From Cryobacterium aureum (GTDB lineage: Bacteria > Actinomycetota > Actinomycetes > Actinomycetales > Microbacteriaceae), in assembly GCF_002954245.1 (NCBI RefSeq), contig NZ_PPTG01000029.1, forward strand, positions 248,001-312,000: a DNA stretch of 64,000 nucleotides. Direction: 5' to 3'. The notes below the pieces were generated by a model. It made no database searches, was not told the origin of the DNA, and saw only the letters and a list, made by a program, of their open reading frames with translations. Made by a program: the position numbers and the translations under genes. This document shows, piece after piece, positions 34,692 to 43,301 of this stretch (the first letter of the stretch is position 1; each line of letters begins with the position of its first letter).

Positions 34692-35483
34692 CTAGCGCTC
34701 GAGCGGCTCACCGAACAGCGCGAACAGCCAGACCACGATCGACAGAATCACCATCCCCCAGGTGATCGCACCCAGAAACAGGCGAGTGGAGATCGACGGG
34801 CGCACCTCGGGCGAGCCGCCCGGGTCGACAATCGCGTCGTCGTGCAGGGAATGGCGCGCCTGGCTCCAGATCGCCGGGACGAGCACGAGCAACGCAGAGA
34901 CGATCACGATCGGCAGAGCCGGCACCGTAAGGAGCGCGGCGCCGTTGCCCCACCGGCCGAGAGTCAGCGAGGTGGCTAGCCCCAACAGGGCCGCGACCAC
35001 GACCATCCACGGGCGAAGGCGCAGACGTGCGAGCACCTTGAGTAGTGTCGGCACGATCACCACGACAATGACCACGGCAACCACGACGACGAGAGTGACC
35101 AGATCGAGCTCGACCGCCTCGCCGTGCACGAGCGGCAATGCTGAAAGCAGGAAGCCGAAAAGCCCGAGCACCCCGAGACCGGACAAGAGTCCCCCACGGT
35201 TCACCCGGCGCAGAGGGATGGTCTCAAGGCCGAGCTCGGCCGCGTAGCGTCGGGGGCTGCCGAAGCAGGCCTCGGCGCTCGTTCCGGCATCGGCGAGAAA
35301 CTCTCGGGCGCTGGCCAGGGCATCGCCGATGTCGCTGCCGGGCACGCCGAGCAGCCGCAGTTCGATGGTGAACTCGTCAAACCAGGTGGCGTCATCCGTT
35401 TCGATCGCGGTCGAAAGCGCCGCCTCTTCAGAGCGGATGCCGGCCCTACCGCTGTCGGGATCGCGCGGGTTGCTGGTCGTCAT
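34692..35483 (-). CDS. Membrane protein, paralogue 1 of a PadR-linked pair
   Basis: 263 residues. The N-terminal 90 residues form a soluble helical domain containing FDEFTIELRLLGVPGSDIGD and REFLADAGTSAEACFGSPRR. About six hydrophobic segments follow. The same layout and N-domain occur in the next gene, so the two are paralogues. Proteins of this kind beside PadR regulators are often annotated as DUF1700- or HAAS-type, and the short soluble helical domain fits that. The ATG at 35483 is chosen because the part of the frame before it is the shadow of the neighbouring gene. The function is unknown. Confidence 0.8.
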   Translation of the reverse strand: MTTSNPRDPDSGRAGIRSEEAALSTAIETDDATWFDEFTIELRLLGVPGSDIGDALASAREFLADAGTSAEACFGSPRRYAAELGLETIPLRRVNRGGLLSGLGVLGLFGFLLSALPLVHGEAVELDLVTLVVVVAVVIVVVIVPTLLKVLARLRLRPWMVVVAALLGLATSLTLGRWGNGAALLTVPALPIVIVSALLVLVPAIWSQARHSLHDDAIVDPGGSPEVRPSISTRLFLGAITWGMVILSIVVWLFALFGEPLER

Positions 35484-35514
35484 GATTCGGCCTCTTCTGT
35501 TGCTGGATCGGACA

Positions 35515-36351
35515 TCAATTGTTCGGGTAGAGGGCGAATATGAGCACGAAGCTGATAGCACCATAGATGACCATGATCCAGTTGGCGCCCACGGCGAATA
35601 GGCGCACCCCGAGGGACGGGAGGGTCGGGGCACCGGTGCCCGGCTCGATGATCAGATCCGCCTGCAGGTTCTGGTGCACCTGGTTCCAGATCGCGGGCGC
35701 CAGCAGCAGGATTCCGGCCCCGATGGCGACCGGCAGTGCCGGAACGCTGAACAGCACCGCCTGCCCCCACCAGACGCTGAGCAGAACCGGACCGAAACCG
35801 CCGAATGATACCCCGGCCACGATCAACCCCACCGTTCGCGGGCGGTTCCGCGCGCGCAAGAGAACGGAAACGATTCTCGGCAACAGGCCCAACACGAGGA
35901 GCGTCACCCCGAGGGACACGACCATCCACAGTCGTACGGCCAGACCGTCGTCACCGCCCGCGAGGGGGTATGCCGTATAGCCGAGCACCACCAGCCCGAT
36001 CAGCCCGATTCCGTTGGTCAGTAATGCCTCCGTAATCGACTTCCCTGCGTCGGGAAGTGTCGGCAAATCGAGCTCGACGGCGTAGCGGGCGGCGCTGCCA
36101 AACGACTCCTCGGCACGGGCGCCGGAATCGGCGAGAAACTCGCGGACGCTGGCCACGGCATCGCCGATGGCGGCGCCGGGTACCTCGAGCAGGCGCAGTT
36201 CGATCGTGAAATCGTCAAGCCAGGCCGCGTTGTCGGTCTCCCGTGCGGTTTCAGTCACGCTGATACCGGCTGGGTCGCCGAGCGAGTCGACAATGCCCGT
36301 GTCGGCGTTGCCGGAATCGCTGCTGTCGTGATCGTGCGGGTTGCTGGTCAT
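35515..36351 (-). CDS. Membrane protein, paralogue 2 of a PadR-linked pair
   Basis: 278 residues. The N-domain (LDDFTIELRLLEVPGAAIGD, REFLADSGARAEESFGSAAR) is closely related to that of paralogue 1. The C-terminal half has about six membrane helices ending FVLIFALYPNN. The ATG overlaps the PadR stop codon, so it is coupled to the regulator. In other PadR-HAAS systems such proteins are controlled by the adjacent regulator and affect the envelope. That role is an inference here. Confidence 0.8.
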   Translation of the reverse strand: MTSNPHDHDSSDSGNADTGIVDSLGDPAGISVTETARETDNAAWLDDFTIELRLLEVPGAAIGDAVASVREFLADSGARAEESFGSAARYAVELDLPTLPDAGKSITEALLTNGIGLIGLVVLGYTAYPLAGGDDGLAVRLWMVVSLGVTLLVLGLLPRIVSVLLRARNRPRTVGLIVAGVSFGGFGPVLLSVWWGQAVLFSVPALPVAIGAGILLLAPAIWNQVHQNLQADLIIEPGTGAPTLPSLGVRLFAVGANWIMVIYGAISFVLIFALYPNN

Positions 36352-36692
36352 GATTCGGCCGGCCCTTTCTGCAGGTGGTCGTGCACGGTAGTGGAGAAAA
36401 GTTGCCAGTGAGCGGACTGTTCGGCCAACTCACGCTGTCCGTCGTCGGTGAGCGAGAAGTATTTGCGCCCAGGTCCCCCGGCGCCCGGTCGCCATTCGGC
36501 GGCGATCCAGCCGGCCGCCTCGAAGCGAGTGAGCAGCGGATAAAGCGTGCCGCCCTTGATGGCGCCGAACCCGGCCGCTTCGAGCGCGGTCGCGATCGCA
36601 TAGCCATAGGTCGGGCCGGGCGCGAGCGCGCGCAGCACGCAGAGGCTGAGGGCCGCGCGCATCCAATCGGCTGGCCAGGGTTTCGGTTGCAC
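36348..36692 (-). CDS. PadR family transcriptional regulator
   Basis: DNA-binding repressor-type protein (114 residues). The winged-helix region reads LCVLRALAPGPTYGYAIATA and LYPLLTRFEAAGWIAAEWRP, followed by GRKYFSLTDDGQRELAEQ. The PadR signature residues YGY and LYP are present. It starts at GTG 36692 with no ribosome site, so leaderless expression is likely. It is the first gene of a three-gene operon with the paralogous membrane proteins. A short palindrome directly upstream may be its own operator. Confidence 0.92.
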   Translation of the reverse strand: MQPKPWPADWMRAALSLCVLRALAPGPTYGYAIATALEAAGFGAIKGGTLYPLLTRFEAAGWIAAEWRPGAGGPGRKYFSLTDDGQRELAEQSAHWQLFSTTVHDHLQKGPAES

Positions 36693-36713
36693 AACTACAT
36701 AGTTTCACTAGTT
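36693..36713 (-). promoter_or_regulatory. Candidate PadR operator/promoter
   Basis: AACTACATAGTT (36693-36704, 5-bp arms) lies directly next to the GTG start, with a further CACTAGTT to 36713. The position overlaps where RNA polymerase would bind, which suits autoregulation. It is inferred from symmetry only. Confidence 0.4.
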
Positions 36714-36815
36714 AGTCAGCCTGTCTACTTGGGCCCAATTCCACCCAGTGACCCAGGCCGATTGGCGGGAGTGACTGGCGCGCGAACCAGTGGCGCCCCA
36801 AGGAGGCCCCGGTCG

Positions 36816-36874
36816 CCGAGGTGCGAGTCTTGGGTTGTTGAACCGATTGAATCGGCTCGAGACTCTCGCCTCGG
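36816..36874. repeat. Palindromic dispersed repeat, copy 2
   Basis: Arms CCGAGGTGCGAGTCT (36816-36830) and AGACTCTCGCCTCGG (36860-36874) pair at 12 of 15 positions. The loop contains GTTGAACCGATTGAATCGG (36837-36855), 17 of 19 identical to the core of copy 1 near 34640. It lies in the 217-bp gap between PadR and the serine hydrolase; I see nothing else there. Confidence 0.55.
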
Positions 36875-36909
36875 CGCGCGAAAATCCCGAGGCGGCCGAA
36901 CGGGCGCGC

Positions 36910-37851
36910 TCAGTGCACGTACTCCAGCAGATCAGCACCGACCGCGCGCATGCCGCCCTGAACCGCGAGCCGCGTCATGAGCCGGGTATCGTCGAACATC
37001 AGCGTGACGGCGTAGGTCACTCCGGCACGCGGACCGCGCAGAATTCCCACCTCGCTGCGCACCCCCGTGGCCGTTCCGGTCGTGTTGACCATGAGCAGGC
37101 CGTGGTCGCTCTCCCGGTGCGCCAATGGATCGAGTCCGAACGCACCGGCAACGAGCGACAGGTCGGTGTTGAGCGACAGCCAGCCAATCACCCGCGCGCT
37201 GGTCTCGGCATCGACGATTTCGCCGCGGGCGAGCGCGGTGAACAGCCAGGTGAGCTCCTTGGCGCTGCCCACCGACAGCTGTGGGGCGTCATCCGGGCCG
37301 CGCTTGTCGCGCACGAGGTCGAGCAGCGCCGTGCGACTGAGGCCAAGCTGCTCGGTGCGGGCGCGCACCGAGTGCAGCCCGACGGCACGAATGAGCACGT
37401 TCGTCGCGAGGTTGTCGCTGGTCGCGCCGACCAGGGCGGCGAGGTCGGCGACGCCGAGCCGCGAAATCTGCAGGTGCTGCCAGATTCCAGAATCGCCCAC
37501 GGCATCCGCAGTCAACCGCTCGAGCATCGTGGCCAGGCCGAACTCGGCATCCTGCAGCCGGGCCGCCACCTCGATCAGCAGGAGCACCTTGCCAACGCTC
37601 GCCGTGGGCATCGACACGTGATCGTCGACCGAGAACAGCACCCGCCCGGTCGCGAGGTCGGTCGCCCGCGCCGAAACCTGCACCCCGTTGAGGGCGAGGT
37701 CGCCGAGGGACGCGAAGCCGCGGGCGAAGTTCTCCGGCGAATCGGTCGTGCGGTGTTTACCGCCGGGAAGCGCCGCGTGGCGGGAACGGGCCGGGCCAGC
37801 ATCCGCTCGACTGGTAGCAGCGCTGTCGCCGTCACGCCTGGACAAGACCAC
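36910..37851 (-). CDS. Class A beta-lactamase-like serine hydrolase lacking the KTG lysine
   Basis: Serine hydrolase of the penicillin-binding/class A fold (313 residues). The catalytic tetrad SVGK places Ser85 and Lys88 in MPTASVGKVLLLIEVAA. The SDN motif is at 145-147. The expected KTG motif reads TTG at about 257-259, so the Lys is replaced by Thr. The Glu-containing omega loop is not recognisable. There is no signal peptide. It is therefore unlikely to be a beta-lactamase and is better called an esterase or amidase of unknown substrate. The GTG at 37851 follows AAGGGA. Confidence 0.8.
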   Translation of the reverse strand: MVLSRRDGDSAATSRADAGPARSRHAALPGGKHRTTDSPENFARGFASLGDLALNGVQVSARATDLATGRVLFSVDDHVSMPTASVGKVLLLIEVAARLQDAEFGLATMLERLTADAVGDSGIWQHLQISRLGVADLAALVGATSDNLATNVLIRAVGLHSVRARTEQLGLSRTALLDLVRDKRGPDDAPQLSVGSAKELTWLFTALARGEIVDAETSARVIGWLSLNTDLSLVAGAFGLDPLAHRESDHGLLMVNTTGTATGVRSEVGILRGPRAGVTYAVTLMFDDTRLMTRLAVQGGMRAVGADLLEYVH

Positions 37852-37949
37852 TGGGTCTATCCCTTCTTCGGCAAACGCCCCGCGCCTGCCTCATCCCCGG
37901 CTCAGAAGAGCTCGTTCTTACACTAACCCCAGTCGGGGGGACAATTGCG

Positions 37950-39914
37950 CTACCAGATGGTGACGCGCTTCTCGGGGGCGAGGTAGAGGGCATCCGCTTC
38001 GCCCACCTGGAACGCCTCGTAAAACGCGGGAATGTTGCTGACGATCTGGTTGCAGCGAAACTCGTTCGGCGAGTGCGGGTCGATGGCCAGCAAGCGGATG
38101 GCCTCAGCGTCGCGCAATTTCATTTGCCAGGCCTGGGCCCAGCTGAGGAAGAATCGTTCAGCGCCGGTGAGGCCGTCGATGACCGGGCTTTCTGAACCGT
38201 TCAACGAGAGCAGGTAGGCCTTCCAGGCGATGGAGAGCCCGCCGAGGTCTCCGATGTTCTCGCCGATGGTGAGCGCACCGTTGACGGTGTTGCCCGGGAT
38301 GGCTTTCGGTTCGAGGCCCTCGAACTGGGCGATCAGCGCGGTCGTGCGCGTTTCGAACGCGGCCTTGTCGTCGGCGGTCCACCAGTCGATGAGGCGTCCG
38401 TCGCCGTCGTACTTGGAGCCCTGGTCGTCGAAGCCGTGGCCGATCTCGTGGCCGATGACCGCGCCGATCGCACCGTAGTTGGCGGCCGGGTCGCGCGCAT
38501 CGTCGAAGAACGGAAACTGCAAGATGGCGGCCGGAAAGACAATTTCGTTGAATCCGGGGTTGTAATAGGCGTTGATGGTCTGCGGGGTCATGAACCATTC
38601 GTCGCGGTCGAGCGGCTTGCCGATCTTGCCGAGCTCACGCTGAAACTCGAATTCGCCGGCGGCCTTGACGTTGCTGATCAGGTCGTCGGCGGTGATCGCG
38701 AGGCTCGAATAGTCGCGCCATTTCACCGGGTAGCCGATTTTCGGCGTGAATTTGCTCAGCTTCTCGAGGGCTCTCGTGCGTGTTTCTTCGGTCATCCAGT
38801 CGAGGGTGCCGATGCTGTTCTCGTAGGCCGCGACGAGGTTGGCCACGAGCACGTCCATGCTCTCCTTGGCGCTGGGCTTGAAGTGGCGCTGCACGTAGAT
38901 GCGGCCGACGGCCTCGCCGAGCGCGCCCTCGACCAGGGAGACGCCGCGCTTCCAGCGGTCGCGCAGCTGCGGGGTTCCGCTCAGGGTGCGACCGTAGAAG
39001 TCGAAGTTCGCCTCGACGAATTCACCAGACAAATACGCGGCACTCGAGCGGATGACCTGCCACCGCAGCCAGTCCTGCCACGATTCAAGGCGGTCCTCGG
39101 TGAGGGCGGCGGCGAGGCCGACGATGTAGCTGGGCTCGCGTACGACGACCTCGGTGAGGGCACCGGCCGGGGCATCGAGGCCCTCGAGCCAGAGGTCAAC
39201 GTCAGCGCCAGCGGCGAGCGCCGAGACCTGGTCCCAGGTGCGCAGGTTGTAGGTTTTCTCGCTGTCGCGGGTCGCGACCTTGTCCCAGTGGTGCGAGGCG
39301 AGTTCGGTTTCGAGGTCGAAGACGCGCGCTGCACGCTCGGCGGCGCCGACGAAACCGGCGAGGGTGAACATCCGCTCGAGAAACTGCTGGTACTTGGCGC
39401 GAATGTCGGCGAACTTCTCTTCGCGGTAGTACGACTCGTCGGGCAGGCCGATGCCGCCCTGCGCGATGAAAACGAGGTAGCGTTCCGGGTTGCCCGGGTC
39501 GTTGTCGACGTAGAGGTGGAAGGCACCGGCCACTCCGCCGCGTTCGAGGCGACCGAGAGTCGCGAGCAGTTCGGAGATGGTGGTGACCGCGTCGACCGCT
39601 GCGAGATCTGCGGCCAGCGGGGTGGCACCGAGCGCTTCGATGCGTTCTTCGTCGAGGAAGCTCGTATAGAGGTCGCCGAACTTGCGCTCGAGAGTGCCGG
39701 CGGGGGCAGTCTGTGCCTCGACGATGATCTCGCGAACGGCTTTCTCGGCGTCTTCGGCGAGCATCATGAAGGAGCCCCACCGGGCCTTGTCGGCGGGGAT
39801 CTCGCTGCGCGCGATCCACTTTCCGTTCACGTGCCGAAAGAGGTCGTCTTGCGGGCGCACCTCCGGGTCGAGTTCGCTCTGGTTGATTCCGGATGCAGTC
39901 GCCAGCTCAGTCAT
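37950..39914 (-). CDS. M13 family zinc metallopeptidase (PepO/neprilysin-like)
   Basis: Peptidase of 654 residues acting on oligopeptides. The zinc site HEIGHGFDDQGSKYDGDG supplies two His, and the third ligand Glu is in GENIGDLGGL. The substrate-backbone motif NAYYNPGFNEIVFPAAILQF is present. The N-terminus (DLFRHVNGKWI) is the typical M13 start and has no signal peptide, so the enzyme is cytoplasmic, as in other actinobacteria. It is intact, stands alone, and has a 200-bp featureless gap upstream (39915-40114). Confidence 0.96.
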   Translation of the reverse strand: MTELATASGINQSELDPEVRPQDDLFRHVNGKWIARSEIPADKARWGSFMMLAEDAEKAVREIIVEAQTAPAGTLERKFGDLYTSFLDEERIEALGATPLAADLAAVDAVTTISELLATLGRLERGGVAGAFHLYVDNDPGNPERYLVFIAQGGIGLPDESYYREEKFADIRAKYQQFLERMFTLAGFVGAAERAARVFDLETELASHHWDKVATRDSEKTYNLRTWDQVSALAAGADVDLWLEGLDAPAGALTEVVVREPSYIVGLAAALTEDRLESWQDWLRWQVIRSSAAYLSGEFVEANFDFYGRTLSGTPQLRDRWKRGVSLVEGALGEAVGRIYVQRHFKPSAKESMDVLVANLVAAYENSIGTLDWMTEETRTRALEKLSKFTPKIGYPVKWRDYSSLAITADDLISNVKAAGEFEFQRELGKIGKPLDRDEWFMTPQTINAYYNPGFNEIVFPAAILQFPFFDDARDPAANYGAIGAVIGHEIGHGFDDQGSKYDGDGRLIDWWTADDKAAFETRTTALIAQFEGLEPKAIPGNTVNGALTIGENIGDLGGLSIAWKAYLLSLNGSESPVIDGLTGAERFFLSWAQAWQMKLRDAEAIRLLAIDPHSPNEFRCNQIVSNIPAFYEAFQVGEADALYLAPEKRVTIW

Positions 39915-40114
39915 GCGTTCAGCCTATCCGGGTGGGGTGACAGGGAGCCGTATGTGGCGGGCGCTCGTGGGTTCGGCAGGTAGCCGCCCCCTCTTTGGCT
40001 GCGCGCTTCGGTAACCGGCGTAGCGCGTACCCAAATGGGGCGCGGTCGTGGGTGCACACGCCGCGGACAACTTCTATGAACGGATGCGCGCGGTCAGAGC
40101 CTCACGGGCGCGCG

Positions 40115-40345
40115 TCATCGATGTGCCGGGGTGACGCCCGTCTTTTCGGTGAGCGAAGCATGCGTTAGTGCTTCCAGCCGGGACATGCCGCGGCCCGTGT
40201 AGATGACCCGCACGTGGCGGAAGTCGTCGACGAGTTGAAAGAGGTCACGGTCGCCGGTGATGATGTCGACCCGCCATTGCGGGCGCCAGTCGTTGTCCCA
40301 GCAGGCCACGATCCGCCGAGCGCATGCCCGCGCCCGATCCTGGTC
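40115..40345 (-). pseudogene. Fragment of a 5'-3' exonuclease (Pol I-type)
   Basis: The minus-strand frame reads WRVDIITGDRDLFQLVDDFR and then HVRVIYTGRGMSRLEAL before a stop. This matches the metal-binding core of PolA-like 5'-3' exonucleases (VTGDRDLFQLV). Nothing of the N-terminal part or of the helix-hairpin-helix after it remains. The upstream boundary falls exactly where a 64-bp dispersed repeat begins (40348). It is a decayed remnant with no function expected. Confidence 0.65.
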
Positions 40346-40347
40346 GC

Positions 40348-40411
40348 CGCGCCAGGTACGGGTGGGCGCGCCATCTGTAGGTGGCGCGGCGACCCGCAAC
40401 TGGCGCGGCGA
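40348..40411. repeat. 64-bp dispersed repeat, copy 1
   Basis: GC-rich 64-bp element, 54 of 64 positions identical to 43635-43698. The shared block TAGGTGGCGCGG lies in the middle. It is at the broken edge of the exonuclease fragment and just downstream of pntB. Confidence 0.6.
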
Positions 40412-40441
40412 TGGCGGTGGTGCGGCGTCGGGCGCGGCCAC

Positions 40442-41860
40442 CTAGAGCGCCTTGAGCTCCTCGGTCACCTGGGCGACGGACTTCTTCGCGTCGCCGAAGA
40501 GCATCGTCGTGTTGGCCGCGAAGAACAGCGGGTTTTCGATGCCGGCGAAGCCCGAGCTCATCGAGCGTTTGAGCACGATCACTGACCGGGATTCGGTCAC
40601 GTTGAGCACGGGCATACCGAAGATGGGCGAGTTCGGGTCGGTGCGCGCCGCGGGGTTGGTGACGTCGTTGGCGCCGACGACGATGGTGACGTCGGTTCGC
40701 GAGAACTCGCCGTTGATGTCGTCCATCTCCTTCATCGCGTCGTAGGAGACATCGGCTTCGGCGAGGAGCACGTTCATATGCCCCGGCATGCGCCCGGCCA
40801 CCGGGTGGATCGCATACTTGACCTCGATGCCGCGGGATTCGAGGGCCTTGGCCATGTCCTTGACGGCGTGCTGTGCCTGGGCGACGGCGAGGCCGTAGCC
40901 GGGCACGACGATGACCTGGTTGGCGTAGGCGAGCTTGATGGCGGCATCCGCTGCTGAAGTGGATTTCGCGTGCTGGTCACCGCTGCTCGTGGCCGCAACG
41001 CCCGTGGAGCCACCACCAAAGCCGCCGGCCACGACCGAGAGAATCGACCGGTTCATGGCCTTCGCCATGAGGTTGGTCAGGATGGTGCCCGACGCCCCGA
41101 CGATCATGCCGGCGACGATCATCGCGATGTTGTTCAGGGCGAGGCCCGCCGCTGCCGCCGAGAGCCCGGTGAGAGCATTCAGCAGCGAGATGACCACGGG
41201 CATGTCTGCACCGCCGATCGGGAGCACGGTCGTGACCCCGAGGATACCGGCCAGGATCAGAATGGCACCGAACCAGACGGGATCCGCCCCGGTATTGGCC
41301 GAGCCGATCCCCACGATCACGGCCGCGACGACGGAACCGAGGAACAGGATCGCGTTCAGCGGCTGCTGCAACCGGCCGACCGACAGCGGATGCCCGGGCA
41401 GAATCTGCTGCAGTTTCATAAAGGCGACGATCGACCCCCAGAACGACAACGACCCGATGATGGCCGCGAACAGCGAAGCGATCACGAGCGGAAGCACCGG
41501 GCCGGACGCAGCGCGGAGGCCGGTGAAGCCGTCACTTTCGATAAATTCGCCCCAGGCGATGAGGGCGACGGTTCCGCCACCGACGCCGTTGAACAGGGCG
41601 ACGAGCTGCGGCACCGCCGTCATCTTCACCTTGCGGGCGGGCGGGATGCCGATGATCACGCCCACGACGAGGGCGGCGATGATCACCAGCCAGCTGCTGG
41701 TCTCGCGGATGTGGATCAGAGTCGCGATGAAGGCGACGCCCATGCCGGCCGCGGCGATCTTGTTGCCGCGCACGGCAGACCGGGGCGCCGTCAGCCCCGA
41801 CAATCCAAGAATGAACATGGCGAACGCGACGATATAGAGGGCGTAAACGAGGATGTCCAT
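40442..41860 (-). CDS. pntB: NAD(P) transhydrogenase subunit beta
   Basis: Membrane and NADP-binding subunit of proton-translocating transhydrogenase (472 residues), which moves hydride between NADH and NADP+. The N-terminal half is a bundle of about eight helices. The C-terminal domain III contains the NADP-binding VVPGYGLAVAQAQHAVKDMA and GRMPGHMNVLLAEADVSYDA, then VVIVGAND-like VTIVVGANDVTNPAART. It lies two bases after the short alpha-2 gene, in the operon order alpha1-alpha2-beta. Complete. Confidence 0.96.
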   Translation of the reverse strand: MDILVYALYIVAFAMFILGLSGLTAPRSAVRGNKIAAAGMGVAFIATLIHIRETSSWLVIIAALVVGVIIGIPPARKVKMTAVPQLVALFNGVGGGTVALIAWGEFIESDGFTGLRAASGPVLPLVIASLFAAIIGSLSFWGSIVAFMKLQQILPGHPLSVGRLQQPLNAILFLGSVVAAVIVGIGSANTGADPVWFGAILILAGILGVTTVLPIGGADMPVVISLLNALTGLSAAAAGLALNNIAMIVAGMIVGASGTILTNLMAKAMNRSILSVVAGGFGGGSTGVAATSSGDQHAKSTSAADAAIKLAYANQVIVVPGYGLAVAQAQHAVKDMAKALESRGIEVKYAIHPVAGRMPGHMNVLLAEADVSYDAMKEMDDINGEFSRTDVTIVVGANDVTNPAARTDPNSPIFGMPVLNVTESRSVIVLKRSMSSGFAGIENPLFFAANTTMLFGDAKKSVAQVTEELKAL

Positions 41861-41862
41861 GG

Positions 41863-42183
41863 TCAGTTCTTCCCGTCGGTTGCACCGGTGGCGGGGCGGG
41901 TCTTGAACATTGCGAGCATGCGGTCGGTCACGACGAACCCGCCGATGACATTCACCGTTCCGAACACGATCGCCACGAACGAGATGATCTGCAGCGGGAC
42001 GCTCGGGTTGTGCGCGGTGCCGAGCACCACGAGGGCACCGAGCACAACGATGCCGTGGATGGCGTTGGTGCCCGACATGAGCGGGGTGTGCAGCGTGTTG
42101 GGCACCTTGGAGATGACGGCGAAGCCGATGAAGCCCGAAAGCACGAGAATGGCGATGTTCGCCAGAAAGCCGGTGTAGTCCAT
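41863..42183 (-). CDS. NAD(P) transhydrogenase subunit alpha, membrane part
   Basis: 106-residue membrane subunit, equivalent to the C-terminal helices of E. coli PntA, here encoded separately as in many actinobacteria and alphaproteobacteria. Three hydrophobic helices are visible. GFIGFAVISKVPNTLHTPLM and SGTNAIHGIVVLGAL carry the typical conserved loop. It lies two bases after the preceding gene's stop and two bases before pntB, so all three subunits come from one mRNA. Confidence 0.93.
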   Translation of the reverse strand: MDYTGFLANIAILVLSGFIGFAVISKVPNTLHTPLMSGTNAIHGIVVLGALVVLGTAHNPSVPLQIISFVAIVFGTVNVIGGFVVTDRMLAMFKTRPATGATDGKN

Positions 42184-42185
42184 GG

Positions 42186-43301
42186 TCAGATCCTGTTCGT
42201 GACCGAGGCGCGCGTCACGCAGGAGAGCGCCACCACGTCGTCGGAATAGTCGGGGTCGAGTCGGCCGTCCCGCACGAGCAACTCGAGCAGGGCGGTGAGG
42301 TTCTTCGAGTAGAGCTCGCTGGCGTGCTCTGGCATGGTCGAGGGCAGGTTGAGCGGGGACGCAACGGTGACGCCGCCGATGACCACGGTCTCGCCGGGAA
42401 CGGTGAGTTCGCAGTTGCCGCCGGTCTCCCCGGCCATGTCGATCACGACACTGCCCGGTTTCATGCCGTGCACGGCCGCAGCGGTCACCAGCCGCGGCGC
42501 CGGGCGGCCCGGCACGAGGGCGGTGGTGATCACGACGTCGAACGTGGAAATCGCCGCCTCCAACGCGGTCTGCTGCGCGGCACGCTCCTCCGCGGTGAGC
42601 TCGCGGGCATAACCGCCGTCACCGGCCGCATCGATCCCCAGGTCGAGCCACTGGGCTCCCACCGATCGCACCTGATCGGCGACCTCCGGCCGTACGTCAT
42701 AACCGGTTGCACGACCACCGAGCCGTTTGGCGGTCGCGAGAGCCTGCAACCCCGCCACGCCAACGCCGAGCACGAGCACACTCGCCGGCTTGACCGTGCC
42801 GGCCGCCGTGGTGAGCATCGGAAAGAACCGGGTCGACAGCGACGCCGCAAGGATGACCGACTTGTAGCCGGCCACGTTGGCCTGCGACGAAAGAGCATCC
42901 ATCACCTGGGCCCGCGAGATGCGCGGGATCGCCTCCACCGCGTAACCGACGATGCCCGCGTTCTGCAGGGCGGCGATCTTGTTCTCCGTGTTGCGCGGTG
43001 CGAGGAACCCGATCAGGGTCGCGCCTGCCCTGAGCCGAACGATCTCGGTATCGGTGGGCGGAGCGACCTTGAGCACGATGTCGGCGCTCCAGGCATCACC
43101 GATGGTGGCGCCGGCGTCGACGTAGAGGTTGTCACCCATGAGGGCTTCCTCGCCCGCGCCGGACTCGACGACAACGTCGAGTCCCTTCGCGACCAGCGAC
43201 GCGACGGCTCGCGGCACCAGGGCAACGCGCCGCTCATCCGCCCCGCTCTCGCGAACGACGCCGATACTGGGTGCCTCGGGCTGTGGTTGGTTATCAGGCA
43301 C
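42186..43301 (-). CDS. pntA: NAD(P) transhydrogenase subunit alpha, NAD-binding part
   Basis: Soluble NAD(H)-binding subunit (371 residues), with an alanine-dehydrogenase-like fold. The N-terminal SIGVVRESGADERRVALVPR is the usual entry of the family. The dinucleotide loop reads VLVLGVGVAGLQALATAKRL and a second motif is VVIDMAGETGGNCELT. The GTG at 43301 has AAAGG upstream and starts just before the conserved block. An ATG at 43355 would add 18 unlike residues and is less likely. It is first in the pnt operon. Confidence 0.93.
   Translation of the reverse strand: MPDNQPQPEAPSIGVVRESGADERRVALVPRAVASLVAKGLDVVVESGAGEEALMGDNLYVDAGATIGDAWSADIVLKVAPPTDTEIVRLRAGATLIGFLAPRNTENKIAALQNAGIVGYAVEAIPRISRAQVMDALSSQANVAGYKSVILAASLSTRFFPMLTTAAGTVKPASVLVLGVGVAGLQALATAKRLGGRATGYDVRPEVADQVRSVGAQWLDLGIDAAGDGGYARELTAEERAAQQTALEAAISTFDVVITTALVPGRPAPRLVTAAAVHGMKPGSVVIDMAGETGGNCELTVPGETVVIGGVTVASPLNLPSTMPEHASELYSKNLTALLELLVRDGRLDPDYSDDVVALSCVTRASVTNRI

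Noticed and set aside
36910-37851. Functional class A beta-lactamase
   Set aside because: There is no signal peptide, no KTG lysine and no recognisable omega-loop Glu.
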